From Bacteroidaceae bacterium (GTDB taxonomy: Bacteria; Bacteroidota; Bacteroidia; Bacteroidales; Bacteroidaceae), in the NCBI GenBank assembly GCA_017621515.1, contig JAGASY010000102.1, positions 1-56,993 on the forward strand: a stretch of 56,993 nucleotides of DNA. The letters run 5' to 3'. Below the pieces are notes generated by a model, which was not told where the DNA came from, ran no database searches, and saw only the letters and a program-made list of their open reading frames with translations. Positions 36,787-45,004 of the stretch are shown one piece after another (position 1 is the first letter of the stretch; each line of letters starts with the position of its first letter). Position numbers and translations under genes: made by a program.

Positions 36787-38328
36787 TTACTTAAGCTTCT
36801 TCAGAAGACTTGTGATGGTCACATTCTTCTCGATGATTCCGCACAATTCGCTTATCTTGACGCGCTTCTGCTCCATAGTGTCGCGCATACGGAGCGTAAC
36901 AGAATCGTCGTTCAGACTGTCGTAGTCAACAGTTACGCAATAAGGTGTACCTATTGCGTCCTGACGGCGGTAACGCTTGCCGATGGAATCCTTCTCGTCA
37001 TACTGACAGTTGAAGTGGAATTTCAGGTCATCGATAATCTCACGTGCTTTCTCTGGAAGACCGTCCTTCTTCACAAGCGGCATGACAGCAAGTTTCACTG
37101 GAGCGAGAGCTGCCGGCAGACGAAGAACCACACGTGTTTCGCCGTTTTCGAGTTTCTCCTCGCAATAGCTGTGACACATGATGCTGAGGAACATACGGTC
37201 AACACCGATGGATGTCTCGATGACATACGGAGTGTATGATTCGTTGATTTCCGGATCAAAGTATTTGATGCTCTTGCCCGAGAACTTCTCATGCTGACTG
37301 AGGTCGAAGTTTGTGCGTGAGTGTATTCCTTCCACTTCCTTGAACCCGAAAGGCATCTTGAACTCGATGTCTGTGGCTGCGTTGGCATAGTGAGCCAGTT
37401 TCTCATGGTCGTGGAAACGGTAGTTTTCTGCACCGAAGCCGAGGTTTTGGTGCCATGCCATACGTGTCTGTTTCCACTTGGCAAACCAGTCAAGCTCTGT
37501 GCCCGGCTTGATGAAGAACTGCATTTCCATCTGCTCGAACTCACGCATACGGAAGATGAACTGACGTGCCACAATCTCGTTGCGGAAAGCTTTTCCTATC
37601 TGTGCAATGCCGAAAGGAATCTTCATGCGTCCTGTCTTCTGCACGTTGAGGTAGTTCACGAAGATACCCTGTGCTGTCTCGGGACGAAGGTATATGGTCA
37701 TGGCAGCATCGGCGGTCGAACCCATTTCTGTCTTGAACATCAAGTTGAACTGGCGCACTTCTGTCCAGTTTCTTGTACCAGAGATAGGGCAGACGATTCC
37801 CTCATCGAGGATAATCTGACGCAGCTCCTCAAGGTTCATTTCGTTCATGGCAACGGAATATCTCTCGTGCAGCGCATCCCGTTTAGCCTGCTCCTCCAAT
37901 ACACGCGGACTTGTCTCGCGATATTTCTGCTCATCGAAAGAGTCGCCGAATCTCTTCTTCGCTTTTGCCACCTCTTTCTCTATTTTCTCTTCATATTTGG
38001 CTATCTGTTCCTCGATGAGCACGTCTGCGCGGTAACGCTTCTTTGAGTCGCGGTTGTCAATCAGAGGGTCGTTGAACGCATCGACATGTCCCGATGCTTT
38101 CCAAATGGTTGGATGCATGAAAACGCATGAGTCTATGCCGACAATGTTCTCGTGCATGAGCACCATGCTCTGCCACCAATATTGTTTGATGTTGTTCTTC
38201 AACTCAACGCCGTTCTGTCCATAATCATAAACTGCGCCCAAACCGTCGTAGATTTCGCTTGAAGGGAATACGAATCCGTATTCCTTGCAGTGGGAAACTA
38301 CTTTCTTAAAAACATCTTCTTGTGCCAT
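36787..38328 (-). CDS. glyS: Glycyl-tRNA synthetase
   Basis: A 513-residue class II synthetase of the alpha-2 (eukaryote/archaeal-like) type, charging tRNA-Gly. Evidence: the N-terminal GFVFPSSEIYDGLGAVYDYG, motif 2 region GKAFRNEIVARQFIFRMREFEQMEMQ read in parts (FRNEIVARQF, EFEQMEMQFF), motif 3 region TSIGVDRMFLSIM, and a C-terminal anticodon-binding domain (about 410-513; PVKLAVMPLVKKDGL). Length fits this class. Confidence 0.97.
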   Translation of the reverse strand: MAQEDVFKKVVSHCKEYGFVFPSSEIYDGLGAVYDYGQNGVELKNNIKQYWWQSMVLMHENIVGIDSCVFMHPTIWKASGHVDAFNDPLIDNRDSKKRYRADVLIEEQIAKYEEKIEKEVAKAKKRFGDSFDEQKYRETSPRVLEEQAKRDALHERYSVAMNEMNLEELRQIILDEGIVCPISGTRNWTEVRQFNLMFKTEMGSTADAAMTIYLRPETAQGIFVNYLNVQKTGRMKIPFGIAQIGKAFRNEIVARQFIFRMREFEQMEMQFFIKPGTELDWFAKWKQTRMAWHQNLGFGAENYRFHDHEKLAHYANAATDIEFKMPFGFKEVEGIHSRTNFDLSQHEKFSGKSIKYFDPEINESYTPYVIETSIGVDRMFLSIMCHSYCEEKLENGETRVVLRLPAALAPVKLAVMPLVKKDGLPEKAREIIDDLKFHFNCQYDEKDSIGKRYRRQDAIGTPYCVTVDYDSLNDDSVTLRMRDTMEQKRVKISELCGIIEKNVTITSLLKKLK

Positions 38329-38383
38329 TTTTACTTTTATATAGTTTTATTGATTTATTATCTGCCTTTTACCTGACAAGTTG

Positions 38384-38391
38384 CAAAAATA
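38384..38391 (-). promoter_or_regulatory. Possible -7 box for glyS
   Basis: On the minus strand TATTTTTG fits TAnnTTTG, 56 bp before the start codon. Confidence 0.45.
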
Positions 38392-38528
38392 CTACTTTTT
38401 TTGCTAACTACCATGCAGAGGTATGTTAACTTACATTTTTGCCGATAAATTAAGAAACTGTTTTCAAATTATTTGTTCTATTTCTCAGCGTATTGCAGAT
38501 AACTACAAAAATAACAGGAGGACACCGT

Positions 38529-39650
38529 TCAATATCGCAGAAGCCTGTATCTGGCACCGCCGATAGGCACCACCAGTCCTTTCATTTCAAGCTCAAACAT
38601 CAGCACACTCACGCGACTATACGGAATGCCGCTTTCCACCACGATATGATTAATCTGCTTGTCATCAACATTCTTCAAGGTGTTGACAATCAGCTGCTCC
38701 TCTTCCGTAAGCTCCACGAAAAGTTCCTGCTGACGAGGCTCCTTCTTTGCTGCCAACGGATTGTCCCAGCACATGGCATTGACGAAATCCTCTGCCGACT
38801 GTATCAACACAGCCCTGTTGTCCTTTATCAGTCGGTTGCATCCCTCGCTGTATTCATCATAGATTCTTCCGGGAAAGGCAAACACGTCGCGATGATAGGC
38901 TTCTGCCAGCTCGGCTGTGATGAGTCCTCCTCCTCGGGCGGCACTTTCCACCACAATCGTCGCATCGCAGATGCCGGCGACAATACGGTTGCGCCTCACA
39001 AAGTTGCCTTTGTCGGGCACTGTCGCACTCATATATTCGGTCAGCAGACCGCCCTGCTTTGCCATTTGCACGGCTATCCGGCGATGGACAGAAGGATAAA
39101 TCATGTCCAGACCGTGGGCAAGTACACCGACTGTTTCCATACCGTTCTCTATGGCAGCTCCGTGGGCATGTACATCCACTCCGTATGCCAGTCCGCTGAC
39201 CACGAGAATGTCCGGATGATAACGCTTCAAGTCGGCAATAAAGTGGCGGCACAGGTCTTTGCCGTATTCCGTACACTTTCTCGTACCGACCATGTTGATG
39301 ACGCGCCGGGCATTCAAGTCCGCTGTGCCACAATAGAACAGGCACAGGGGAGCGTCGCCGCACTCTTTGAGCCGCTGCGGATATTCATCGTCATTCATGC
39401 ACAAGCATCGTATCTTGTTTTTCACGATGAACTCCATCTCCGCCTCGGCACGTCGCACAGCCTCGTCCGTATTCTTCAAGGCAGCGACAAGCCGTTCAGT
39501 AGCATCCGGTATGCAATCACAAATATGGTCTTTGTGTTCAAACACAGCTTCTGCCGAGCCTAAACTGCGATATAGTATAAGTGCATTGCTCAGACTCAAA
39601 CTCTTCACTCTCGTAAGAGCCATCGTATAGATTATTTCTTTCTCACTCAT
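38529..39650 (-). CDS. dprA: DNA processing protein DprA
   Basis: A 373-residue protein that loads RecA on incoming single-stranded DNA in transformation. The Rossmann-like core has VSGLAYGVDVHAHGAAIENG, VLAHGLDMIYPSVHRR and VRRNRIVAGICDATIVVES, all typical; helix-hairpin-helix sequence is at the N terminus and a winged helix (DprA_WH) at about 310-373. The open frame begins with a TTG at 39665; the first ATG is 39650, which I use. It follows the thioesterase gene by 36 bp on the same strand and is probably co-transcribed with it. Confidence 0.93.
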   Translation of the reverse strand: MSEKEIIYTMALTRVKSLSLSNALILYRSLGSAEAVFEHKDHICDCIPDATERLVAALKNTDEAVRRAEAEMEFIVKNKIRCLCMNDDEYPQRLKECGDAPLCLFYCGTADLNARRVINMVGTRKCTEYGKDLCRHFIADLKRYHPDILVVSGLAYGVDVHAHGAAIENGMETVGVLAHGLDMIYPSVHRRIAVQMAKQGGLLTEYMSATVPDKGNFVRRNRIVAGICDATIVVESAARGGGLITAELAEAYHRDVFAFPGRIYDEYSEGCNRLIKDNRAVLIQSAEDFVNAMCWDNPLAAKKEPRQQELFVELTEEEQLIVNTLKNVDDKQINHIVVESGIPYSRVSVLMFELEMKGLVVPIGGARYRLLRY

Positions 39651-39686
39651 CCCCACATATTTCAAAAAAGAATCGGTTCCACAACC

Positions 39687-40097
39687 TCAATCAGCCGCCC
39701 AGAAAGGCGAAAAAGCGGCATCAAGCTCCTCGCTTTCGGACAGTCTGCCGTGGACGAGGCATACGGTATCTACCTGTGCCTTGATGACAATCTTCATGTC
39801 CGGCAAGCGGAATATGTCCTGCATGAATATGTACTTCACCCCTTCCTTCTTCAGCCATAGTTTTGAGACGAACTCGTCTCCGCTTTTCAGAGGGGTCTTA
39901 AACTGCATGTTGAGCCTTGCCACCACAGCATCTGTGCCTTGCTCATGCAGCTTGGCAAAACTAATTCCGTGGTTCAGTAGAAATTCATGCCTCGTGTGTT
40001 CTATATAATGCTGGTAATTGGCATTATTCACTATTCCCTGAAGGTCGCACTCGTAGTCTCTCACCTTCATCTTCAGCTCGAAAATATATTTGTCCAT
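39687..40097 (-). CDS. Hotdog-fold acyl-CoA thioesterase
   Basis: A 136-residue 4HBT-type protein (YbgC/FatA-like): VRDYECDLQGIVNNANYQHYIEHTR read in parts (RDYECDLQGIVNNANY, then YIEHTRHEFL) holds the usual catalytic Asp/Asn region. It would hydrolyse acyl-CoA or a related thioester in the cytoplasm. The frame extends to a TTG at 40112, but ATG 40097 is the better start, consistent with the promoter at 40124-40153. Confidence 0.88.
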   Translation of the reverse strand: MDKYIFELKMKVRDYECDLQGIVNNANYQHYIEHTRHEFLLNHGISFAKLHEQGTDAVVARLNMQFKTPLKSGDEFVSKLWLKKEGVKYIFMQDIFRLPDMKIVIKAQVDTVCLVHGRLSESEELDAAFSPFWAAD

Positions 40098-40123
40098 ATC
40101 GTTATGTTTCAACTACTTCATCG

Positions 40124-40153
40124 CAAAAGTAACCAAAATACTTGGTTGGACAA
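40124..40153 (-). promoter_or_regulatory. Promoter for thioesterase-dprA
   Basis: On the minus strand TTG (40153-40151), 19 bp, then TACTTTTG (40131-40124): full Bacteroidetes promoter layout, 27 bp before the ATG. Confidence 0.7.
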
Positions 40154-40265
40154 TAGTTTTTGAGAATATTCATCACACATTCATTGCCGCGATATGCAGG
40201 AATTTGCCGTCCATATACCAATAGTCCGTTAAATTTTCAACTAATTTTTATTTCTTATAATTATG

Positions 40266-40330
40266 TAGGGGCATAGATTCCTCATGATGTTTTAAGTACA
40301 TCCACTAATACATCTGCATACAACCAACTA
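40266..40330. repeat. Decayed half-site module next to copy D
   Basis: Degenerate half-sites (GGGGCATAGATTCCTCATGA near 40269, ACATCCACTAATACATCTGC near 40300, CAACCAACTAAAA at 40321) occupy the place of the inverted module, 26 bp from copy D. Pairing is weaker than in the other copies. Confidence 0.65.
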
Positions 40331-40355
40331 AAATAGGTAGAAATCCCGCTTTTTC

Positions 40356-41150
40356 AAAATGACAAAATGATATTTTCGCCCAAAATGAAAATTTAACACT
40401 TGAAGAGATTTTTTGTCGATGGCAAAAAGACGAAATTTTTGCGTCGAAGGCAATATGTTGATAATCAGCAAGATATAAATTTGCGAAAATACTCAAAAAA
40501 AACGTGCCGGACGCAATTTTTCGACAATCTTGAATGTTCTGATAAATAATTGATTATTAATATGTTATAAGTAAATTCACTGTTTATACTCCCAAATGCT
40601 GCCCGAACACTACCCGTTTTTCAGTTTCTGTTCAGACACTTTTTCAAAACTGCAAATTATACACTTCTTAACAATTTATCCGACCTCCGCCATTTTTTAT
40701 TTCGAAATCCAGCGTTTTTTCAAAAACTCTATAGAGAAAATTTCTCCAATCTACTAAGCGCGTAAAATTGTAGCGCACTGAAAATAAAAAAACAGTGCGC
40801 TGGAAATTCGGCGACAGCGCGCTGAAAATTTGAAAACTTAGTAGTGTTTTTTCAAAAACTCTTCGCCAAAAATAAATAAATGTAAAAGAACCGCTCCAAA
40901 ACGAAACGCTATTTCACATTTTCCGACGACCTCAGAAAATGCGCGTAGAATCCCTGTTCTTCGATAAAAGTTCGGAGCGCTTCATTTTGACGCGTGCCAG
41001 AAGGCTTAGGATTTTAACATTTGGCAAAGTCAAAAAGATAGCATTTATAGGTAAATTTGCAAAATATGATTCCTTTTATTGAAATATGCTGTCATTTTAT
41101 CAAAATCGAACATGCCCTTAAAAAGCCATATCAAAAATTTTTTTATGGGG
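40356..41150 (-). repeat. Long intergenic repeat, copy D
   Basis: A complete 795-bp copy, oriented like B and C, filling most of the 40098-41425 gap. It has the hairpin TTTGTCGATGGCAAA (40412-40426), a terminator-like hairpin (about 40495-40521), array (40771-40824), TTTTGACGCGTGCCAG (about 40985) and the end AAATTTTTTTATGGGG (41150). The 468-bp and 175-bp spacings hold. One extra A near 40495 is balanced by one missing A a few bases away. A lone ACACCCACTAAC (41326) outside the left end looks like a half-site remnant. Confidence 0.9.
40771..40824. repeat. 22-bp phased palindrome array, copy D
   Basis: Units at 40771 (TAGCGCACTG), 40793 (CAGTGCGCTG) and 40815 (CAGCGCGCTG), 22 bp apart, flanked by CTACTAAG and CTTAGTAG in inverted orientation. 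Confidence 0.88.
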
Positions 41151-41338
41151 CTTCAATTCTATGGCAGACAAGACTCTCTGCACCTGTGCTTGTTTTGAAA
41201 CCATTCCGACAGAGACAGAACAAAAAATATTGGCAGGTACAATAATTGTTATTTCAAAATTTAACGAACTGTTTTTTTCTTTTTGTCATATTCCAATAGA
41301 CACCTCTTTTGGGAATATATTAAAATACACCCACTAAC

Positions 41339-41382
41339 CAAAAAAATCCCCATTAACATAGCATTTGCTAAGTCAATGGAGA
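41339..41382 (-). terminator. Terminator after SDR gene
   Basis: On the minus strand CTCCATTGACTTAGCA pairs with TGCTATGTTAATGGGG (imperfect middle), followed by ATTTTTTT. It comes about 45 bp after the SDR stop. Confidence 0.8.
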
Positions 41383-41425
41383 TTATCAGACTATCTGAAC
41401 GCTATCGGTTCAGAGACTGTACTCT

Positions 41426-42223
41426 TTATTTAGGCTGCTTGCCGATGTAAGCAAGGATACCACCATCTACATAAAGCACATGTCCGTTCACTGCGTCTGA
41501 AGCAGAAGAAGCGAGGAACACTGCCGGACCTCCGAGTTCTGAAGGGTCGAGCCAGCGGCCTGCCGGAGTCTTTGCGCAAATGAACGAATCGAAAGGATGG
41601 CGGCTTCCGTCCGGCTGAGTCTCACGCAAAGGAGCTGTCTGAGGAGTAGCGATGTAGCCCGGACCGATACCGTTACACTGGATGTTGTATTCTCCGTATT
41701 CAGAGCAGATGTTGCGAGTGAGCATCTTCAAACCACCTTTTGCAGCAGCGTATGCAGACACTGTTTCGCGTCCAAGCTCAGACATCATAGAGCAGATGTT
41801 GATAATCTTTCCGTGGCGGCGGCGCATCATTGAAGGGAGAACAGCCTTGCTCACAATGAATGGGCCTACGAGGTCAATGTCGATGACCTGCTGGAACTCT
41901 TCGCGCTTCATTTCGTGCATCGGGATGCGCTTGATGATGCCTGCGTTATTGACGAGGATGTCTATCTCGCCCACTTCTTTTTCGATTTTGCCCACCATTT
42001 CCTGTACCTGAGCTTCGTTGGTCACATCACAAACATAACCGTGAGCTTCTATGCCTTCTTCCTTGTAGGAAGCGAGACCTTTGTCAACAAGCTCCTGCTT
42101 GATGTCATTGAACACGATGGTTGCACCGGCTGCATGGAATGCCTTGGCAATGTTGAAGCCGATTCCGTAAGAAGCACCTGTGATAAGTGCAATCTTACCT
42201 TCGAGTGAAAATGGATTTGTCAT
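41426..42223 (-). CDS. SDR oxidoreductase, gluconate 5-dehydrogenase type
   Basis: A 265-residue short-chain dehydrogenase with TGASYGIG (cofactor loop, about 16-23), NNAG (near 92), and catalytic Y158 and K162 in SAYAAAKGG. The extended insert ETQPDGSRHPFDSFI near 200-215 and the overall sequence resemble Bacteroides gluconate 5-dehydrogenase/KduD proteins, which reduce or oxidise keto-sugar acids. kduI, its usual functional partner in uronate breakdown, is 10 kb away at 51904 in the same orientation, which supports a role in uronate metabolism but is unusual in position. Confidence 0.9.
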   Translation of the reverse strand: MTNPFSLEGKIALITGASYGIGFNIAKAFHAAGATIVFNDIKQELVDKGLASYKEEGIEAHGYVCDVTNEAQVQEMVGKIEKEVGEIDILVNNAGIIKRIPMHEMKREEFQQVIDIDLVGPFIVSKAVLPSMMRRRHGKIINICSMMSELGRETVSAYAAAKGGLKMLTRNICSEYGEYNIQCNGIGPGYIATPQTAPLRETQPDGSRHPFDSFICAKTPAGRWLDPSELGGPAVFLASSASDAVNGHVLYVDGGILAYIGKQPK

Positions 42224-42301
42224 AACTCTTATTTTTGGGTTTAGTTATTAGGTTTTTGTTTCTGTTTCTTAACGTGATGCCTCTGAAAAACATTCATACC
42301 G

Positions 42302-42309
42302 CAAAAGTA
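42302..42309 (-). promoter_or_regulatory. Possible -7 box for SDR gene
   Basis: On the minus strand TACTTTTG fits TAnnTTTG, about 79 bp before the start. Confidence 0.45.
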
Positions 42310-42375
42310 AGGAAATAATTTGTAAATTCTTTTCTGCTCTCTCACCAAAATTCACATTTAATAAAAAATCTGAAT

Positions 42376-42383
42376 TATATTTG
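42376..42383 (+). promoter_or_regulatory. Possible -7 box for ECF module 2
   Basis: TATATTTG fits TAnnTTTG, 54 bp before the GTG start of the sigma gene. Confidence 0.4.
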
Positions 42384-42436
42384 TTACAAAATGGGGCATA
42401 CTCCGTTTTTATTTATAGAAACGGAAAAGAAACAAA

Positions 42437-42949
42437 GTGAGCGAAGATATTCTCGTTAAAACCTTCACCGAAAGCCGAAGCAAGCTGATGCGGATTGTCA
42501 GACGGTTCTTTCCCAATGGCGATGAGGCGGACGATGCGCTGCAAGAGGCTTTTTGCAGACTGTGGACTCGTGCGGACTGCCTGCGGACTTCCAAGGAAGC
42601 CGAGGCGATGGCTGCGACAACAGTTCGCAACCTGTGTGTCGATACTCTTCGCCACAGAAAGCGGGTTGAGGAAGTTGAGCTGGGAGAATGTGATATGTCT
42701 GTTCCTCCCGGTGAACCGGATGGGCTGTCGGAACGGGAAGAAATGTTCCGGATGGTGGAGCAGATTGTAGAAAGCAGGCTCACACCGCTCCAGAAGCAGA
42801 TTTTCCACATGAAGGAATATGAAGGACTGAGCTTCAGTGTGATAGCAGAGACGCTCGGTATGCAACAGCCGGCTGTCAGGATGCAGTTGTCGAGAGCAAG
42901 AAAGGAAATCAGAATGTGTTACAGAAAACAAAACGGATATGGAAAGTAG
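42437..42949 (+). CDS. ECF sigma factor (module 2)
   Basis: A 170-residue ECF sigma factor starting at GTG 42437; no ATG fits the N terminus. Region 2 (NGDEADDALQEAFCRLWTRA, about 31-50) and region 4 (LTPLQKQIFHMKEYEGLSF and the following helix-turn-helix to 160) are clear. Its last 11 bp overlap the start of the next gene, the likely anti-sigma factor, giving translational coupling. Confidence 0.88.
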   Translation: MSEDILVKTFTESRSKLMRIVRRFFPNGDEADDALQEAFCRLWTRADCLRTSKEAEAMAATTVRNLCVDTLRHRKRVEEVELGECDMSVPPGEPDGLSEREEMFRMVEQIVESRLTPLQKQIFHMKEYEGLSFSVIAETLGMQQPAVRMQLSRARKEIRMCYRKQNGYGK

Positions 42950-43406
42950 GATGAGTAAGAAGGATTATTGGCTACGTCTGTCTGAACGCTATTTTGAGGC
43001 GGAGACAACGGACGAAGAGGAGGAGATGCTGAAGTCTTTTCTTCTCTCGGAGGCAGGACGGGACAGCGACTTCGACGAACTGCGTGCCGTAATGGGGTTT
43101 GTGGCTGTCGGCAGACAGGTGAATCGTAAGGACGCATCCGTTTACAGACACTTCTTCGGCAGAACTGCTGCGGTGTATGCTGCCGCCGCTGCATGTGTCT
43201 TGTTCATACTTATGCTTGTTCCTTTCCGTGCTGCTGAACCGGAAGAGATATGTGTCGCATATATTTCCGGTGAGAAGATAACGAATGTAGATAAAGTGAT
43301 GCTTGAAATGCGGGCTTCATGGCTCAATGTGCAGTCGGACAAAGATATACCGACAATAGAACAGCAGTTGTCCGGTATGTTCGCCACGATGGAAGAAGAG
43401 GAGTGA
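42939..43406 (+). CDS. Probable anti-sigma factor (module 2)
   Basis: A 155-residue protein with an acidic N-terminal helix region (YWLRLSERYFEAETTDEEEE, about 10-29), one membrane segment (about 70-88, YAAAAACVLFILMLVPF) and a short periplasmic tail. The layout and the 11-bp overlap with the sigma gene match module 3 exactly, so an anti-sigma role is likely though no diagnostic motif is present. Confidence 0.72.
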   Translation: MESRMSKKDYWLRLSERYFEAETTDEEEEMLKSFLLSEAGRDSDFDELRAVMGFVAVGRQVNRKDASVYRHFFGRTAAVYAAAAACVLFILMLVPFRAAEPEEICVAYISGEKITNVDKVMLEMRASWLNVQSDKDIPTIEQQLSGMFATMEEEE

Positions 43407-43448
43407 ACGAATGACACAGGTTTTTCTATTTGATAAAAACATATACCT

Positions 43449-43892
43449 ATGAGACGAATCATATTTATTTTAATAACTATAGTCGTATCAGCCACAGCTG
43501 ATGCCCAGACCGGGTTAAACATTGAACGGTTGTTGAGCGGGCATTACCGCAAATACGAGAATGTAGATGAAGTGATTGTCAAAGGGCATAGACTTGACGC
43601 TTATAATCTTTCGCTCTATCACAGTCTTATTGTGAAGAATGATGAAGGGCTGTTCCGTACAATGGAACAACTTGTGCTTGCCGATGGCAAGGATGCCGGT
43701 GACAAGGAAATTGCCAATATCGGCAGTCGGCTTTATTATGCTTTCTATAGTCTTCCTCCTGCCAACGGATGTCGCCGTTATCTCTTTTTCAAGAACTCAT
43801 CGCTGAAGAAAGGTGGAGAAAATTGTGCGACGCTTATTTATATGGAGGGAGGTGCCTCTGTGGAAGAACTGAAAAAGATGTTCAAGAAATGA
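43449..43892 (+). CDS. Small exported protein in ECF module 2
   Basis: The 147-residue product has a signal peptide (1-19, ATADA then Q) and a small alpha/beta domain of unknown function (VIVKGHRLDAYNLSLYHSL near 40-58; it recalls DUF6108, from memory). It is in the operon with the sigma and anti-sigma genes and is probably part of the controlled output. Confidence 0.68.
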   Translation: MRRIIFILITIVVSATADAQTGLNIERLLSGHYRKYENVDEVIVKGHRLDAYNLSLYHSLIVKNDEGLFRTMEQLVLADGKDAGDKEIANIGSRLYYAFYSLPPANGCRRYLFFKNSSLKKGGENCATLIYMEGGASVEELKKMFKK

Positions 43893-43934
43893 CAAATCTG
43901 CTTATATAACACTCACAAATTAAATAACATCAAT

Positions 43935-44804
43935 ATGAAAACATTATTTACCGCATTCATTCTGACGTTTGCCGTAAATGCTTCTGCAAAAAGCATCAGT
44001 GACACGCTTACTATTGTGCGTCCGGACAGCGTCGTATTCATCACCAGTGAAAATAAACTGCAAGTTGCGGTTAACGGAAAAGAAGAAAATCACGAATATG
44101 TCTATCATAAAGAAGTGCCGCTGATAGAAGGAGAACCTGTGATTACTTCCGAACATACCAAAGAATGGAGTTTTTCGCTTTCTTTTCTGCAACAATCCAA
44201 CAGAAAAGGCTCTGAACAGGATGTGATTATGTCGGGAGTGTGCATCGGATGGAATACTGCTATCAATGCTCCGGAGGGTATGAGTGTGGATATGGGCGAA
44301 TCTTTTGAAATTATGTGGCCCTACATACTCGGATGGAAGTATTCTCCGGCAGGAAGCAGGCTGGCTTGTCGTTTCGGTTTCGGTGTCAACTGGCGCAACT
44401 TCCGTATGACGGGCAAGACACGGTTCATAAAAGAGGCGCAAGCTGTTACGTTGGGTGAATATCCCGAGAACGCGGAGGTGCAGTTCTCACGCTTGAAAGT
44501 GTTCAGCTGGATTGTGCCGCTTACGATAGACTATGATATTTCGGATAGACTCACTCTTACTTTTGGTCCTGTAATCAACTTCAACACTTACAGCAGTTTG
44601 AAGACAAGGTATCGTCTTGATGGACAAAAATGCAAGGATTTCGACAAGCGTGCATTCCAAAACCGTACAACCGTCGATTTGTTTGCGGCACTACGCTTGC
44701 GCGGCATTGGTGTCTATGTGAAATATAATCCATGCAATATTCTCAAGCCGGAGTTCGCTCCAAGTTTCAATGCTTTGTCTGCCGGATTCACATTGTTTTA
44801 TTAA
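43935..44804 (+). CDS. Outer membrane beta-barrel protein (ECF module 2)
   Basis: A 289-residue protein with a signal peptide (1-18, VNASA) and alternating amphipathic strands ending in a C-terminal aromatic (GFTLFY), as expected for an outer membrane barrel. Strand-like stretches include RLACRFGFGVNWRNFRM and LTFGPVINFNTYSSLKTRY. It closes the module 2 operon, with a strong terminator 115 bp downstream. Substrate or function is unknown. Confidence 0.78.
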   Translation: MKTLFTAFILTFAVNASAKSISDTLTIVRPDSVVFITSENKLQVAVNGKEENHEYVYHKEVPLIEGEPVITSEHTKEWSFSLSFLQQSNRKGSEQDVIMSGVCIGWNTAINAPEGMSVDMGESFEIMWPYILGWKYSPAGSRLACRFGFGVNWRNFRMTGKTRFIKEAQAVTLGEYPENAEVQFSRLKVFSWIVPLTIDYDISDRLTLTFGPVINFNTYSSLKTRYRLDGQKCKDFDKRAFQNRTTVDLFAALRLRGIGVYVKYNPCNILKPEFAPSFNALSAGFTLFY

Positions 44805-44918
44805 CTTGTTGCAGCGAATTTATTTATTGTAATTGTGCGATTTATGCGATAGATTCAAGTGGTGGACTCACCTAAACCTTCCAAATATCTCCGCTTAAAC
44901 AATCAGATATATCAACAA

Positions 44919-44972
44919 AAAGAAGTCGGGGCGGACAACTGAAAACATGCAGTTGCCCGCCCCGACTTCTTT
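44919..44972. terminator. Bidirectional terminator
   Basis: The arms 44919-44940 and 44951-44972 (left arm begins AAAGAAGTCGGGGCGG) form a 22-bp G/C-rich stem with one unpaired base, with A and T runs on the outer sides. It serves the convergent module 2 operon and the secreted HEXXH protein gene. Confidence 0.92.
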
Positions 44973-45004
44973 ATTTACTTTCTTTCTGTGTATATTATGG
45001 TGTC